A stretch of DNA of 64,000 nucleotides from Rugalucina vietnamica (taxonomy: Eukaryota > Mollusca > Bivalvia > Lucinida > Lucinidae), in contig OZ024878.1 in assembly GCA_964017185.1 (NCBI GenBank), positions 1,456,501 through 1,520,500 of the forward strand, given 5' to 3'. The notes below the pieces were generated by a model that was not told the DNA's origin, made no database searches, and saw nothing but the letters and a program-made list of their open reading frames with translations. Position 1 is the stretch's first letter, and each line of letters starts with the position of its first letter. Below are positions 1 to 12,398 of the stretch, piece by piece. The position numbers were made by a program, and so were the translations under genes.

Positions 1-1590
1 CAAATGTTTTTCAGAATAGAAATGAATTAACCCGTCGAAATGTATGTGGTCTGGCTGTCGCCAGGCGGACGCGGTGGTTTCACAGGCATATCCCGAGTAT
101 GCCGAGATATGGCCTGGCTTTCCTCCACCTCAGGCAGCTCGCGTCACTGTTGCATCTGGGGAAAAGGGGCTTTGGGTAGTATGGTACAACAGTGACGTGG
201 TTAAGGTTAAGGTACAAGGGAGGGAAATCCGCATTGGCAGGATTCAAATATGTGTTAGGGATATCATTGTACTGGTGGTGGGCATTAATCCTGTCACTGC
301 GGAGTGGTGCTGGCCCGTACTCGTGGGTTAAAACGAGGTGTGTCTATGAAGGCAGAATCTCAAATACAGAATACAGAATACATGGCGAAATGCAATGAAG
401 CGATTACTATCTAATTAATGAAAAACTATCAAATACATTTCCAATACACATCGTTAAAATACAACACAATGTGACGTCATGAACACTTACACAGGTGAAT
501 ATTTGAACAATGAAAATACATTCTAACGGACAAAATACCACTTATCTCATCCTTTTGCCATAGGGCGAAATAAATGTTAAACATTATATGTGCGTGTCTA
601 TATTTTATTTCCCCGTAACCATAACAAATCACACCAATGTCCCTTGTTACACTCCTTTATTCTTTAGAACTACGGTCTTCACAGTCTTCACCTTCCATCT
701 TGCTCTCAAACATACAAGTAGTTAGCGTAGTGTACTAGGAAGCAAACAGTGATTTACCCTACTTTTTAAGCGAACTGCGCCCCAACGCTTCAATGCATTC
801 ACACTAGTACATTGATTGATTCATTGAACGTTGTCATCCGTGTATGTTGTTATCCATTATTCAATATATTTATATAATATATTGCAGGTATGTCATTTTA
901 TCATTCTCATTATGTCATTCTTTTGTAATTATTCTAAGTTCCTTTGTTAGAAGATAATTACTTCGTTGGTAAATTATCATTTGAATACATTTGTACATGG
1001 CAAGTTCTCCAAATGCCCAAAATTCTCCAAATGATTATGAGAACCTGCGTGGGTCGGGACGATGACGAATCCTCACTATAACATAATTATAGTAGTTTAC
1101 CCGCTGATACTTTTAATGAAGAAAACTATACAAACGTACATAAACTATAAGAAGCGTTTCACCTACCTATAAGATACTATCTTTACTACGAGTATAAACT
1201 ACAAACAAAGATGGCGAAGGGCAATGAAGCGATTACTATGGTTTTAGGGATTACAAAAGAAATCGAACACTGGATACAGTCACCTAATTTTAAAATCATT
1301 AGTTGACCGAAGGGACCATAGAAAATTGTTAGTTGGCGCTTCTACCTGCTACATAGATATCTATTTCATTCTGACGAAAGGGTCTGATTAGATGTCCAAG
1401 TTTTAATAGAGGTATTTCACCTGGAATCCAGGGCAAGTTAAGAGATTCCTTTAACCCCTAGGCCTCCAATAGCTTTCTACTGAACATTCTAAGGTGGTAG
1501 TGTTAGTTTAATTAGGTCAGATATGTTGTATTGTTTGATTCAGTCATTTTGGGAAAAAATGCAGTTTGAATTAATGCCTTTTTAACATTA
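1..1590. other. Non-coding, one recognisable repeat
   Basis: The stretch at about 45-125 (GTGGTTTCACAGGCATATCC, CCGAGATAT) recurs at about 60890-60935, so it belongs to a dispersed repeat. A 17-bp phrase AATGAAGCGATTACTAT recurs at about 394 and 1222. The rest is AT-rich with no supported gene. Confidence 0.5.
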
Positions 1591-1595
1591 ATATG

Positions 1596-1845
1596 GCACA
1601 AATTGATAAATACTCACGTATGCAAATTTTGCTTTCCGGTCACATGGTCAGATTTGCACGTATGCAAAATGTTCGTATACGCAAATTGAGATTTGCACTT
1701 GGTCTAGACCAAGTGCAAAATTTGCGTATACGCAAAAGCGGAAAACTTGCGGTCACATGGACAGATTTGTTTACCTGAGTAAAATTTGCATATACGCTAA
1801 ATTTGCGTACGTGAGTAAATCTGTCCATGTGAGCAGCCCTTTAGT
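1596..1845. repeat. Palindromic repeat centred on a 22-bp perfect palindrome
   Basis: The perfect palindrome at 1695-1716 centres on TCTAGA. Arms with CGTATACGCAAATT extend it to about 40 bp each side with small mismatches, and GGTCACATGGxCAGATTTG recurs on both sides. It looks like a small foldback element; its ends are not clear. Confidence 0.55.
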
Positions 1846-1943
1846 AGTCGATAAATCCCGGTATCGGATGGGAACGGGACGGACCCCTCTAAAGACCCAG
1901 GTTCCGTTCACAGTTTCGTGCTTTTGAGGTGGTCCAAAAATTT

Positions 1944-1990
1944 CAATATTAATGGGTAGGGCATGAAATATTAATGGGTAGGGCATGAAA
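1944..1990 (+). repeat. Short 22-bp tandem duplication
   Basis: ATATTAATGGGTAGGGCATG occurs twice in a row. Confidence 0.7.
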
Positions 1991-2309
1991 CTGGGCTGTA
2001 AATTATCCTCTTTCAATAATTTGCCGACATCTTTCCCCCGGTGGTGTCCCGGTACATCTAAGCTTACACATATTCATTAAGATATTTGTTAATATTTTCT
2101 TATGTTTCTTTTTATGTAAAATTGCAAATGACCTCTCAATAAAAATGTAAAGTTTGTTGCTCTTCATTAGAAACTGCTGAATCACTGTCATAATCGCCGC
2201 CATTTTATGATCAAAGTCATTCTCTTGTTCGTTACTTTTGGAAGAGCAAATACCCGCTACCTGTCTAAAGTCATCTTCTGTTTAGTACAAGAACGCCACT
2301 GAGGTCGAT

Positions 2310-3254
2310 ATCGCACCTGCATCGGGCAAAATAATTAAAACATGAAATATAAACGGTCGAGGGCACCAGTTCAAGTTGTGCAAGGTTTCACACTCGTAGC
2401 TATCACAGGTGCAGAGGAAACCTAACTTTGACGTAAAAATCTACAAAGTCAGTGGACCATGAAATATAGGTCAAGGGCATCGGGTCAATGCTCATGCTTG
2501 AAGGGTTTGTCCAGGACAATAACTATGCAAGGTTTCACACTTACAGCTATCACAGGTGCAGAGAAAACATACCTTTGAGGTAAAAATTAACAAAGTCACT
2601 GGACCATGAAATATAGGTCAAGGTCATTGGGTCAAGGTACGTGCTTGAAGGGTATGCCAAGGACAATAACTATGCCAGATTTCACACTCACAGCTATCAC
2701 ATGTGTAGAAAAAACCGAACTTCGAAGTAAAATTTTACAAAGTCACTGGACCATGAAATATAGGTCAAGGTCATTGGGTCAAGGTGCATGCTTGAAGGGT
2801 ATGCCATGGACAATAACTATGCCAGATTTCACACACACAGCTATCACGTGTAGAAAAAACGAACTTCGAAGTAAAACTTTACAAAGTCAGTGGACCGTGA
2901 AATGTAGGTCAAGGTGATCAGGACAAGGTGCGTGCTTTAAGGGTATGCCAAGGACAGCAACTATGCAAGGTTTCACACTCACAGCTATAACAGGTGTAGA
3001 GAAAACCTAACTTTGACGTAAAAATTAGCAAAGTCCATGGACCGTGAAATATAGGTCAAGGACATCGGGTCAAGGTGCGTGCTTGAAGGGTATGTCAAGG
3101 ACAATAACTATGCAAGGTTTCACATTCACAGCTATTACAGGTGTAGAGAAAACCTAACTTCGACGTAATTGTTGATGGACGGACGGGCGCCCGGACGGAC
3201 GGACGGACGGAAATTTGGACTCCTATATCGCACCCTGCTATAAGCAGGTGCGAT
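2310..3254. mobile_element. Tandem-repeat element with 11-bp inverted ends
   Basis: Ends ATCGCACCTGC and GCAGGTGCGAT are exact inverted repeats. Between them about six ~145-bp units carry AGGTCAAGGTCATTGGGTCA-like blocks, followed by a (GGAC)n stretch at about 3176-3210 and a terminal hairpin. No protein. Confidence 0.65.
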
Positions 3255-3344
3255 AAAAATGAAAAAGCAAAAGTATCGGGCTTCGTATTTTCATGTATAT
3301 TAACACCTGTTGTAGCCATAGCGGATCAAAAAAAGAAAAAATCT

Positions 3345-4200
3345 CATGTTTCCCATGGTCAACAGTTTTTCACGTCTTTTGTGTCATTTGAAAGTAAATT
3401 TTAAAGGAAAGAGGTAAGCAAGGTTTGTTTCATTCAATTCTATAAAAGCGTTTTAAAACTGCACATGTTGAAAAAATGGATAATTTCCCAAAAGGCAATT
3501 TTAGGCACCGTCACTGTTGACGTGAAATAGAAAATAACATTTTTCTAAAATTTTCTTTAATTTTAGACTGCTCTCTATGAAGAATACAAAGTCGAAACTT
3601 CATCAAAATATTTTGTTTACTGCGTTAGTCATTTAAGTTTCAAATGACACCAAACGCTTGAAAATATGTTGTCCATAAGAGACATGAAGCTTTTTCTTGT
3701 AGATATGAAAATACTGCTAAGTTTACGGAGTTTCCGACGTTGCGTTTTTTATATCCCTGAATGTACATTTACAAGAAAAATACGCTGCTTGGTCACCATA
3801 TTTTTATGTTTTTGATGTCATTTGAAAGAGGTAAAAGTATAAAGCAATAAACAAGATTTGTAGAATTCAATTCCATGCATGTATTTCAAGGCTACAACCT
3901 TTTAAAAACTTTTCGGACACTTTTTAATCAACGTCACCACAATGGGAAAGTGGCTTTTACAAAATTTCCTTTAACTTTAAACTATTGAAGATGAAAAATG
4001 CAATGTTGAAACTTCACCAAATACACTTTGTTTATTGCTTTATTCATTTAACTTTCAAATGACACAAAAATCATGAATATATGTTGACTACAAGAGGCAG
4101 GGTAATTTTTCTTGTAAACATGAAAATACATTGAAGTCTATGAAGTAGAGAACAATTATGTCCATTGACTGTACATATCTTTTCCGAGTAAACAAACAAA
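3345..4200. repeat. Two tandem ~450-bp units, each with inverted TGTCATTTGAAAG motifs
   Basis: TGTCATTTGAAAG (about 3382, 3829) and its reverse form CTTTCAAATGACAC (about 3640, 4052) alternate. Shared flanks include ATTCAATTC and TCTTGTA.ATATGAAAATAC. Each unit could fold back on itself. No coding signal. Confidence 0.5.
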
Positions 4201-4671
4201 AAATCTTTAAAGGGAAACAACTTTAAATGACAAAACAAATGAGAAGTCGGAAGGAAAAAGTCCAAAAAAAAAAAAGATTTATGTTTAACCCAAAACACAA
4301 ATAAACACGCAAACGCCTTATTATGGCGTGAGTTGATTATTTGGAAACGGTAACGTCAACTTTAGAACGTCATTTCTCGTTACGACGTCGTCTGGACCCA
4401 ACTCGTACCTTTTTGCGCGACGGGCCACATATAGATCAAAGGTGCATGATTATTGTGTAGCGTGAAAAAGCATACTCAAGCATACTCAGTAACTCTATTT
4501 CAGAAAAAAAGTTAAGCTATATGTTATTTTGTTTCTAAAAAATATTAACATGGCCACGTCCGTTCTGTCTATCTATCTATCTTCATATACTGAGTCAACC
4601 AATTATTTCTGATCATATTGTGAATCATGAGATGCCCTGGCACTTCTTAAGTTGGGTGCTGGGGTCAGATA

Positions 4672-5187
4672 TCATTCTTTATCAAGAGACACTGTACCGG
4701 AGTGAATCTTGTCAAAGAAAGTTAAGGAGGACTTCACCCTGCGGTCCTCCAGGGATGGCCACTCGTGTTCGTCCAAAATATCGTCTACGCTACTCCTGAT
4801 ACGCCATCGCCTGCAGGTCCACCTGGCTGCTGTCTTCTGCACTTTCTCCAGCTTTTTTGTCTCAGTTTCATTATAGAGATGCCAAATAGGAGCTGCATGC
4901 TCAAGCTGAGGACGAACCAGTGTTTTGTATGCAACTTCCTTTGTGTGCCGAGGTGCAAGAGCCACATTGCGCCGAAGAAAACCCAGTGTCTTAGTTGCTT
5001 TCAACAAGAAATTTCTGAAATATGTTGACCCCATTCCATGTTGTCAGTAATAGTAAGTCCAATGCAGGGCTTTTTCTGACATTTTTGGGAAATTTTTGGT
5101 ACCGATGAAATTGGGAAAAAATTGTGTGATTTTGGGAAAAAATACGACAATTTTGGGGGAAAAATAGTGCAATTTTGGGAAAAGATA

Positions 5188-5218
<31 letters not shown>

Positions 5219-5390
5219 GCAAAATTGGGAAAGAGTACCTTTTAAATTGGGATTTTTCTGCTAATTAGGAATTTTCAGCCAATTGGGAAAAAATTTGGTA
5301 CCGGAAACTGGACCCAGTACCAGTTCTGAATAGCGAAAAAGCCCTGCAAGGTATTTGGCGGATCGAACCTGTTCCAGAGTTTGCTGAGTA
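4672..5390 (-). pseudogene. CR1/Jockey-type LINE reverse-transcriptase C-terminal fragment, split by a MITE
   Basis: The minus strand reads LEQVRSAKYL (about 5390-5350), then after the MITE GLTITDNMEWG and an open stretch FLLKATKTLGFLRRNV..YKTLVRPQLEHAAPIW to a stop at 4672. This is the conserved region after the RT thumb in such LINEs. The endonuclease and RT core are absent. Confidence 0.75.
5065..5346. mobile_element. hAT-like MITE inserted in a LINE fragment
   Basis: Inverted ends CAGGGCTTTTTC and GAAAAAGCCCTG, with an interior of repeated TTTTGGGAAAAA and GGTACC motifs and a 30-bp T run. It splits the minus-strand LINE frame, which resumes in the same reading frame on the other side (...QVRSAKYL then GLTITDNMEWG). 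Confidence 0.65.
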
Positions 5391-5616
5391 GGCAATGTCT
5401 AAGTTTTTTCATCTTAACATATGTCCACGACAAAATGCTAGGTCCAAGACAAAATGAATTAAAATAATGTTTTCTGAGGAAAAATATGCCCCCCCCCCCA
5501 ACCGTTTAGTAATTGAAATGTAGTTACCTTGTGATATGAAGTTTTTCTATGGAAGACACCATGCCCATCTTGTTCTGTATGGTGTGGTAGTTTAAACTTG
5601 TTTTGGACCCTGTCTA

Positions 5617-6303
5617 AAATAAGGTCACGATCACCAAACTCTTATAAACTCTGAACTTCCTCACAACAATGCTTCTGTGCAAGTTTGGTCAAAATCCATC
5701 AATTAGTTTACAAGATATCGCGGCCGAAAGACTAGTTTCAACAGTTATGAACTAGTGACCTTGGAAATTAGGTCAAGGTCACCAAAATCTTATCCACTCT
5801 GAGCCTCCTCCCAACAATGCTTCTGTGCAAGTTTGGTCAAAATCCATCAATTAGTTTACAAGATATCGTATCAAAAAACTAATTTCAACAGTTTTTATGG
5901 ACTCGTGACCTTGAAAATTAGGTCAAGGTCATCAAAATCTAACCAACTCTGAGCCTTCTCCCAACAATGCTTCTGTGCAAGTTTGGTCAAAATCCATCAA
6001 TCGGTTTACAAGATATTGCGTTGGAAAGACTAATTTCAACAGTTTTTATGGACTCACAACCTTGAAAATTAGGTCAAGGTCACCAAAATTTAATCAACTC
6101 TGAGCCTTCTCGCAGCAATGCTTCTGTACAAGTTTGGTCAAAATCAATCAATTGGTTTACAAGATATTGCGTTGGAAAGACTAATTTCAACATTTTTATG
6201 GCCTCGTGACCTTGAAAATTAGGTCAAGGTCATCAAAATCTAATCAAATCTGAGCCTCCTCCCAACAATGCTTTTGTGCAAGTTTGGTCAAAATCCATCA
6301 ATT
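5617..6303 (+). repeat. ~147-bp tandem array, left part
   Basis: Five units with CAACAATGCTTCTGTGCAAG and GACCTTGAAAATTAGGTCAA blocks. The array is interrupted by the LINE at 6304. Confidence 0.85.
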
Positions 6304-7107
6304 GGTCACGTGATCAATATGGTTGACGGTTGTGTTTTTGTTTCGGAGTGATTTCGAAAATTGAAATGAACTGATTACTTTCACGTTTGGAGGAATTCTA
6401 AATTGATAATTGGATAAAAAGGATGAACTTCTCATAAAAGGTGACAGTCGCTTTTAAAAATCTGCTCAAATCTCGTATTTTGCTGAAAGTCTATGATTCT
6501 GTTAATATAGCTAAGTATGAATGAACTTCATACCCATTCTGGTAAATTACAAGTCTGATATCTAATATGTCTTTTTATAGTCATGTCATCAATATGTCAT
6601 ATACATTCTGGTAAATTTCAAGTCTGATATCTAACATGTCTTGATTATAACCATGTCATAATTATGTCATACATAATTATGTAAATTACAAGTCTGATAA
6701 CTAATATGTCTCAATATTAAGTCTTTGTCTATCTGTGAGCGATTGTTTTCTCCACTGAGTCATTTACACGTTGCATGTATCTATGTTAATTTATACGTTT
6801 TGATATGATACTTTGTCATTAGTCACCCATACATTATACTTTCTTACATTTGGTTGATTTTCAAAATAGTTTGTTATGATATCTAACATCAAATGTCTTG
6901 ATATATAGGCATGTCATCAATATGTCACATTCATTCTGGTAAATAACAAGTCTGACTTCTAATATGTCTTGATATATAGTCATGTCACCAATTTGTCATC
7001 AACATTCTGATAATAACAAATCTGTTGTATATTAATATGTTAGTTTTGTCACTGATTATCAACGCATTAGAACTACTTGTAATTAGTTGATATGTATCTT
7101 AGTTTGA

Positions 7108-7300
7108 AATATCTGACATACATACATACATACATACATACATACATACATACATACATACATACATTACAAAACATAACAACATAACATACATACATAC
7201 GTACATACACGAATAACATAACACAGCACATTACATTACATTACATTACATTACATTACATTACATTACATTACATTACATTACATTACATACAATGTAC
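7108..7300. repeat. (ACAT)n and (ACATT)n microsatellites
   Basis: About 14 ACAT units at 7108-7165, then a (TTACA)n run at about 7218-7290. Both lie inside the LINE 5' region. Confidence 0.9.
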
Positions 7301-8039
7301 AATAATATATTTTTGCATACTTAACAAATAACATTGTAAACATAACATAAAATAACATTGCATACATAATATAACGTAATATTGCATATATCATATAACA
7401 TAACATAACAGTCAAATTATAAATAAAATGTTTATCCTTTTATAAGTTACGAAAGAGCAATGCATTTCCTCCGCTTGTTATCATAATGTTTTTCTTAATG
7501 TTTCCCTTTGTTCATTCTCTGTCTATTTTTCTTGGGGATCCTGGTGCAGCATCGGAGCGGACTGTATGGGGTAGTTTTGCTGAAGTATACAATATGTTTA
7601 TTGCGTACAATACACATTACCTGTGCGTGATTGCAACAACACTTTTCCTTTACCTGATCTACCAAGTTTCGTGACAATAAATTGTAGGAAATGTGTTGTT
7701 GCAACGCGTGCTTGTAAATATAATGGTACTCACGCATCTTTATTTTTATTTACACTATTGATTATAACATTTGGAACAGGCCAGACTCGTTTACATTGCT
7801 TCTTAGCCTTAAACAGAAATTTAAGGCTCGAGGATTCGTCTACAATAATATGCTCAACGAATCGTTCCTGGAAAACACTATGAAGAAAATTGTACTTTTA
7901 TTTCAAATTGCTTGAAATTGCTTTTGGCAATCATATCAGGTTCTTGGATTTTCATATTGATTCTTCAATCAGGGGGCATAGAACTAAAATCCAGGTCCGT
8001 TCTCAGACGCTGATAGTAGTATCTCCCGTGGTTCGAGCT

Positions 8040-8760
8040 CAGACTCTTCGTTGATGAGTATCACAACATTGGCTAACCATCTCTACATCGTTCACTATAA
8101 TGTCCATAGTATAGTAAATAAGATCGATATACTCAGCGCTGAACTTTTTAGCGTTTTCGGAAACATGGCTGAATCCTTCTATAAAAAACGATAGACTGTT
8201 AATTGACTCTTATAGAGAACCTGTAAGGAAAGATCGCCAGAGTGACACCCATGGTGGTGGTGTCATAATATACATTAAAGATTCTATTCACTATAAACGC
8301 CGTCCTGACTTGGAACCCATAGGTATCTTATGTATATGGGTTGAAATGGTTCTGAGACATAAACATATTTAGTTTGGATTATTTTATAGACCACCCGACT
8401 CTAACTCCAATTACTTAGCGACAATTGAAAACTCTATTCATCTTACAGTTGATTCAGGTATAAATGATATTATAATAACAGGCGACTTCAATTTTGATAT
8501 GCTTAAGACACCCACTGCAAAGAAAGTATATGACTTATGTGCCGAATATTCACTTACACGAATGATTAACGAACCTACACATTTTGATAAGAATTCTTCA
8601 TCCTTAATTGACCTACTGCTGGTAGGCAATAACAATTCGGTCTTATTAAGCGGAGTAGGCGATCCTTTTCTCAATCAACCCATTAAGTATCACTGTCCTG
8701 TTTATTGAATTTTCAAGTTCTCTAAGTCTAAAAGACAGTCTTTTCAGCGTTTTGTTTGGC
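8040..8760 (+). pseudogene. LINE endonuclease domain remnant
   Basis: Reads HYNVHSIVNKIDIL, then after frameshifts DSYREPVRKDRQSDTHGGGV, LFYRPPDSN and IIITGDFNFDML: the APE endonuclease order, with the GDFN active-site strand. Frame breaks occur near 8150, 8370 and 8705. Confidence 0.75.
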
Positions 8761-8849
8761 GGTACGAACAAGGCAATTACAATCTCCTTCGCCAAAAAGC
8801 AGCTTCATTTAACTGGAACACTCTCAAACATCAAGATAGTAATGTATAT

Positions 8850-9767
8850 GCAAAAGTACAATGTCATAAACATTTAGGAATTTATTTGTCAACAGACTGT
8901 TCTTGGCATAAACATATTGAGTATATTAAGGAAAAAGCATGGGCAAGGATAAATGTAATGCGAAAATTTAAATATACACTTGATAGGAAATCACTTCAAA
9001 CAATTTATATTACTTTTATACGCCCTATTCTCGAATATGCTGACATAATTTGGGATAATTGTACTCAACAAAAAAAAATGATCTCGAGAAAATTCAGTTA
9101 GAGGCTGCTAGAATAGCCACAGGCGCAACTAAATTAGTATCAATTGAGAACAGGCTGGGAAAAACTTGAAACAAGAAGGAAAAATCATAAATTAACGCTA
9201 TTTTACAAAATGTTCAACAACATTTCTCCTACTTATCTCTCGTCTCTTGTTCCCCAACTAGTCCAAAATACATCTAATTACAATTTGAGAAACGCAGATG
9301 ATATTAGGACTATATATGCAAGAACTAGGCTGTCAACTATTCGTGATTGGAATAATTTACCCCGCAATGTCAGAGATGTAGATACAGTTGATTCTTTTAA
9401 ACGACATCTTAGTCAGGGCAGGGCAAATGTACCAAAATATTATTATAGTAGTAGTAGACGCTTGCAAGTTTTACACGCACGACTTCGAACTGGTTGCAGT
9501 TCTCTTAAATACGATCTTTGCGCCAAAAACATCGTGAACTCCCCTTTATGCGATTGTTGATGTGGAGCAATTGAAAATGCCGATCATTTCTTTCTCCGAT
9601 GTCATTTATATCGTGAACACAGAGTGGCGTTGCAAAACTCGATTCTACAATATAGTGTCTTCAATTTAAACGTTATACTCGAGGGAGATGAAAATCTTAG
9701 TTATGAAACCAATGTATCAATTTTTGAATCCGTACATAAATATATACAAAAAACAAACCGCTTTTAG
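8850..9767 (+). pseudogene. LINE reverse-transcriptase C-terminal remnant
   Basis: Reads HKHLGIYLSTDCSWHKHIEY and TLDRKSLQTIYITFIRPILE, then FYKMFNNISPTYLSSLVP, LSTIRDWNNLPRNVRDV and a cysteine/histidine end. The RT core (palm with YxDD) is deleted between here and the endonuclease remnant. A frameshift at about 9078 and stops are present. Confidence 0.75.
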
Positions 9768-9934
9768 ACTAGTTCATTCAGCTGTAAAAAAGCCCGCGCG
9801 TATGTCATATATGAATTAGTGCATTTGATTGCATTTGATAGTGTGTGTACCAAATTCACCATGAATATTTTCAGTTAAGAGTTCCAACCCATTACATACA
9901 GTCTTCTGTGCTGCTGCTCCGGGGCGCGGGGGTC

Positions 9935-9937
<3 letters not shown>

Positions 9938-9998
<61 letters not shown>
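9938..9998. repeat. (CT)n microsatellite
   Basis: A pure CT run of about 60 bp in the LINE 3' part. Confidence 0.95.
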
Positions 9999-10001
<3 letters not shown>

Positions 10002-10283
10002 CTTTTTACTTCACTTATAAATCTTGATGCTATTTAGTATTTATCCATTATGTAAATTTTTTGAAGTTACTTTCTTAAAGAGTCTACGTACATAATATTT
10101 ATTTTCTTAATTTTCAAAAATTTGTCAGTAATGCTTGTAGACTATCAAAAAAATCCAACCTTCATTGTTTACAATGCTTAGGAAAAGAACTAAATAAGCG
10201 TTTACGCTTTCGTTCTGATCCTGTCGTTGATTGCATGTCTTTGTATTGTTTCTGTACAAAATTTGGAAATAAATATGTTTAAA

Positions 10284-10880
10284 CCAACAATGCTTCTGTG
10301 CAAGTTTGGTCAAAATCAATCAATTGGTTTACAAGATATTGCGTTGGAAAGACTAATTTCAAATTTTTTATGGCCTCGTGACCTTGAAAATTAGGTCAAG
10401 GTCACCAAAATCTAATCAACTCTGAGCTTCCTCCCAGCAATGCTTCTGTGCAAGTTTGGTCAAAATCCATCAATTGGTTTACAAGATATTGCGTTGGAAA
10501 GACTAATTTCAACAGTTTTTATGGACTCGTGACCTTGAAAATTAGGTCAAGGTCACCAAAATCTAATCAACTCTGAACCTCCTCCCAACAATGCTCATGT
10601 GCAACTTTGGTAAAAATCCATTCATTTGTTCAGAAGATATCGCGTCGGAAAACCTAATTTGATCAGTTTTCATGGACTGGTGACCTTGAAAATGAGGTCA
10701 ATGTCACCAAAATCTAATCAACTCTGAACCCCCTCCCAACCATGTATCTATGCAAGTTTGATCAAAATCCATCCACTGGTTCAAAAGATATCGCGTCGGA
10801 AAGAAGCTACGCGGACGCGGACGGCGACGGGATCCGCACCAAGAAACAATAGGTCCCCCACCTTCGGTTGGGGGGACATA
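10284..10880 (+). repeat. ~147-bp tandem array, right part, and element tail
   Basis: Four more units of the same array. Units near 10610-10800 are diverged. It then ends in a GGACGCGGACGGCGACGGG stretch and a hairpin (GTCCCCCACC..GGTTGGGGGGAC). Confidence 0.8.
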
Positions 10881-12398
10881 ATATCCAGAGTAAAGATTAC
10901 CCCACCCACCAAATTTTACATGGAAGTTGCCTTGTCATGATCAAAACATTGGTTGGCATTTCAAGTCTGTGAGGGGTTCCTTCAATAAAATCATGCTAAA
11001 TATGAACCTCAAGGTTCCATGCAGATGATTCTAAATATAATCTAGCTCTGTCATTTGTAACACCAGTGATATTAACGAAATTGTCTAGCAAATCTTCTTT
11101 GGATCTGTCCATGGTGGCGTGTTCGATTAACTTTTAGATAAGTCTTACGTAACACCGTAAATCCTACGGAATGGTTCGCTACTTGGGCACCGGGTTCATA
11201 CCTACTTAATTATTTACCTACCTGGTGTGGTATTGTCAGTTTGACGTTTCACCAGTAAACTATTCTGATTCTGACCTACCAACCTATCCAACTGAACTTA
11301 ACCTACATATACTCATCTATTCAGTTACGTACCTAATTACCCGAAATCTACCTATCTACTCACCCACTTACCTACCAACCGGTCAGCTGACTGACCTACT
11401 CACCCATCCACATACCTACTCACCCATCTACCTACCCTCATACTTACTAACCGACGATCGACATACATATCTACTCACCCATCTACCTACCTACTCACCC
11501 ATCTACCTACCTTCTCACCCGCCTTACTACCTACCGACCGACCTACTCTTGTATTTTGTATCCATCCACTTACATATGTACGTACTCAACTACTTACCTA
11601 CCTACCTATCTAACCGAACACATACCTACCTACTCACCCAGCCAACCTCCCACCTACCTACCTACCTACCTACTCCCCACTCTACCTACCTACCGGCCGA
11701 CCTACCTACCTACCTATCCAACTTAACCTACCTACATACCTACTCATCCATTCAGCTACCTACCTAACCGAAAATCTACATACCGACTCACCCACAAACA
11801 TTCAATTTTTTCGGCAATGCAAAGTGAACGGGACAATTTCGTGGGTATATAATAATATTGTATATTAAACTCTTATATCTCACCTGAGATAGGAAAGTCT
11901 GTTAAGGTGCAGTCGGGATTGTGACGGTCTGGGGCACCATTACATTGGTCAGTCTTGGATTTCTTACGCATAAAAACTGATATGATAACATATTGTATTA
12001 GGTTTAAATAAAATAGAAAATGTGAGTCTTGAATTTGTATTGATCACTAAAACTGACTAATGATTGTATATTCAAACTAGCCTGTGCCGCAACGGACCTG
12101 TGATGCAGACCAGAGTATTGCCCGGTGTCCGCTTAAGGGGTACTCCGTGAAAGAACGCTTGCACATGTAATGGATGCTCTGTGCATGCTGTGATAAAACT
12201 CTCGGAAAAATCACAAGCTGTTAGCCTACCTGTTTATGCATAATTATATATAACATAATCGTCAAAGATTGCATTTTTTATTTGATAACTTTGCCTCCTT
12301 TTTCACAAAAAGCTCCATTTTCAAGCTGGGTTGCGCGAGCCCTGTAAATAACAGAACGCTCTGAAATACACGAAAACAATTGAAATATCGGAAAGTGA
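10881..12398. other. Intergenic region upstream of AADC
   Basis: Apart from the ACCT tract, no coding, RNA or mobile signal is recognised. Confidence 0.4.
11220..11795. repeat. Degenerate (ACCT)n satellite-like tract
   Basis: Irregular CTACCTACCT and CTCACCCAT phrases. The start (TATTGTCAGTTTGACGTTTC, ACCAGTAAAC) also precedes the similar reverse tract at 28160, so the tract is part of a mobile family rather than a stray microsatellite. Confidence 0.8.

Larger units (their letters stand above)
6304..10283 (+). mobile_element. Decayed APE-type LINE inserted in a tandem array
   Basis: It interrupts a ~147-bp tandem repeat, the unit breaking at 6303 and restarting at 10284. The 5' part (6304-7900) has ~66-bp tandem segments (CAAGTCTGATATCTAATATG near 6550, 6620, 6690) and microsatellites. 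The protein part follows (8040-9767), then a 3' tail ending near AAATAAATATGTTTAAA. Confidence 0.7.

Noticed and set aside
44-398. Small open frames at the window start
   Set aside because: They overlap a dispersed repeat also found near 60890, and no family resemblance is seen.
11225-11767. 180-residue open frame rich in Tyr, Leu, Pro, Thr
   Set aside because: Translation of the degenerate ACCT tract. No domain, and the composition follows the repeat.
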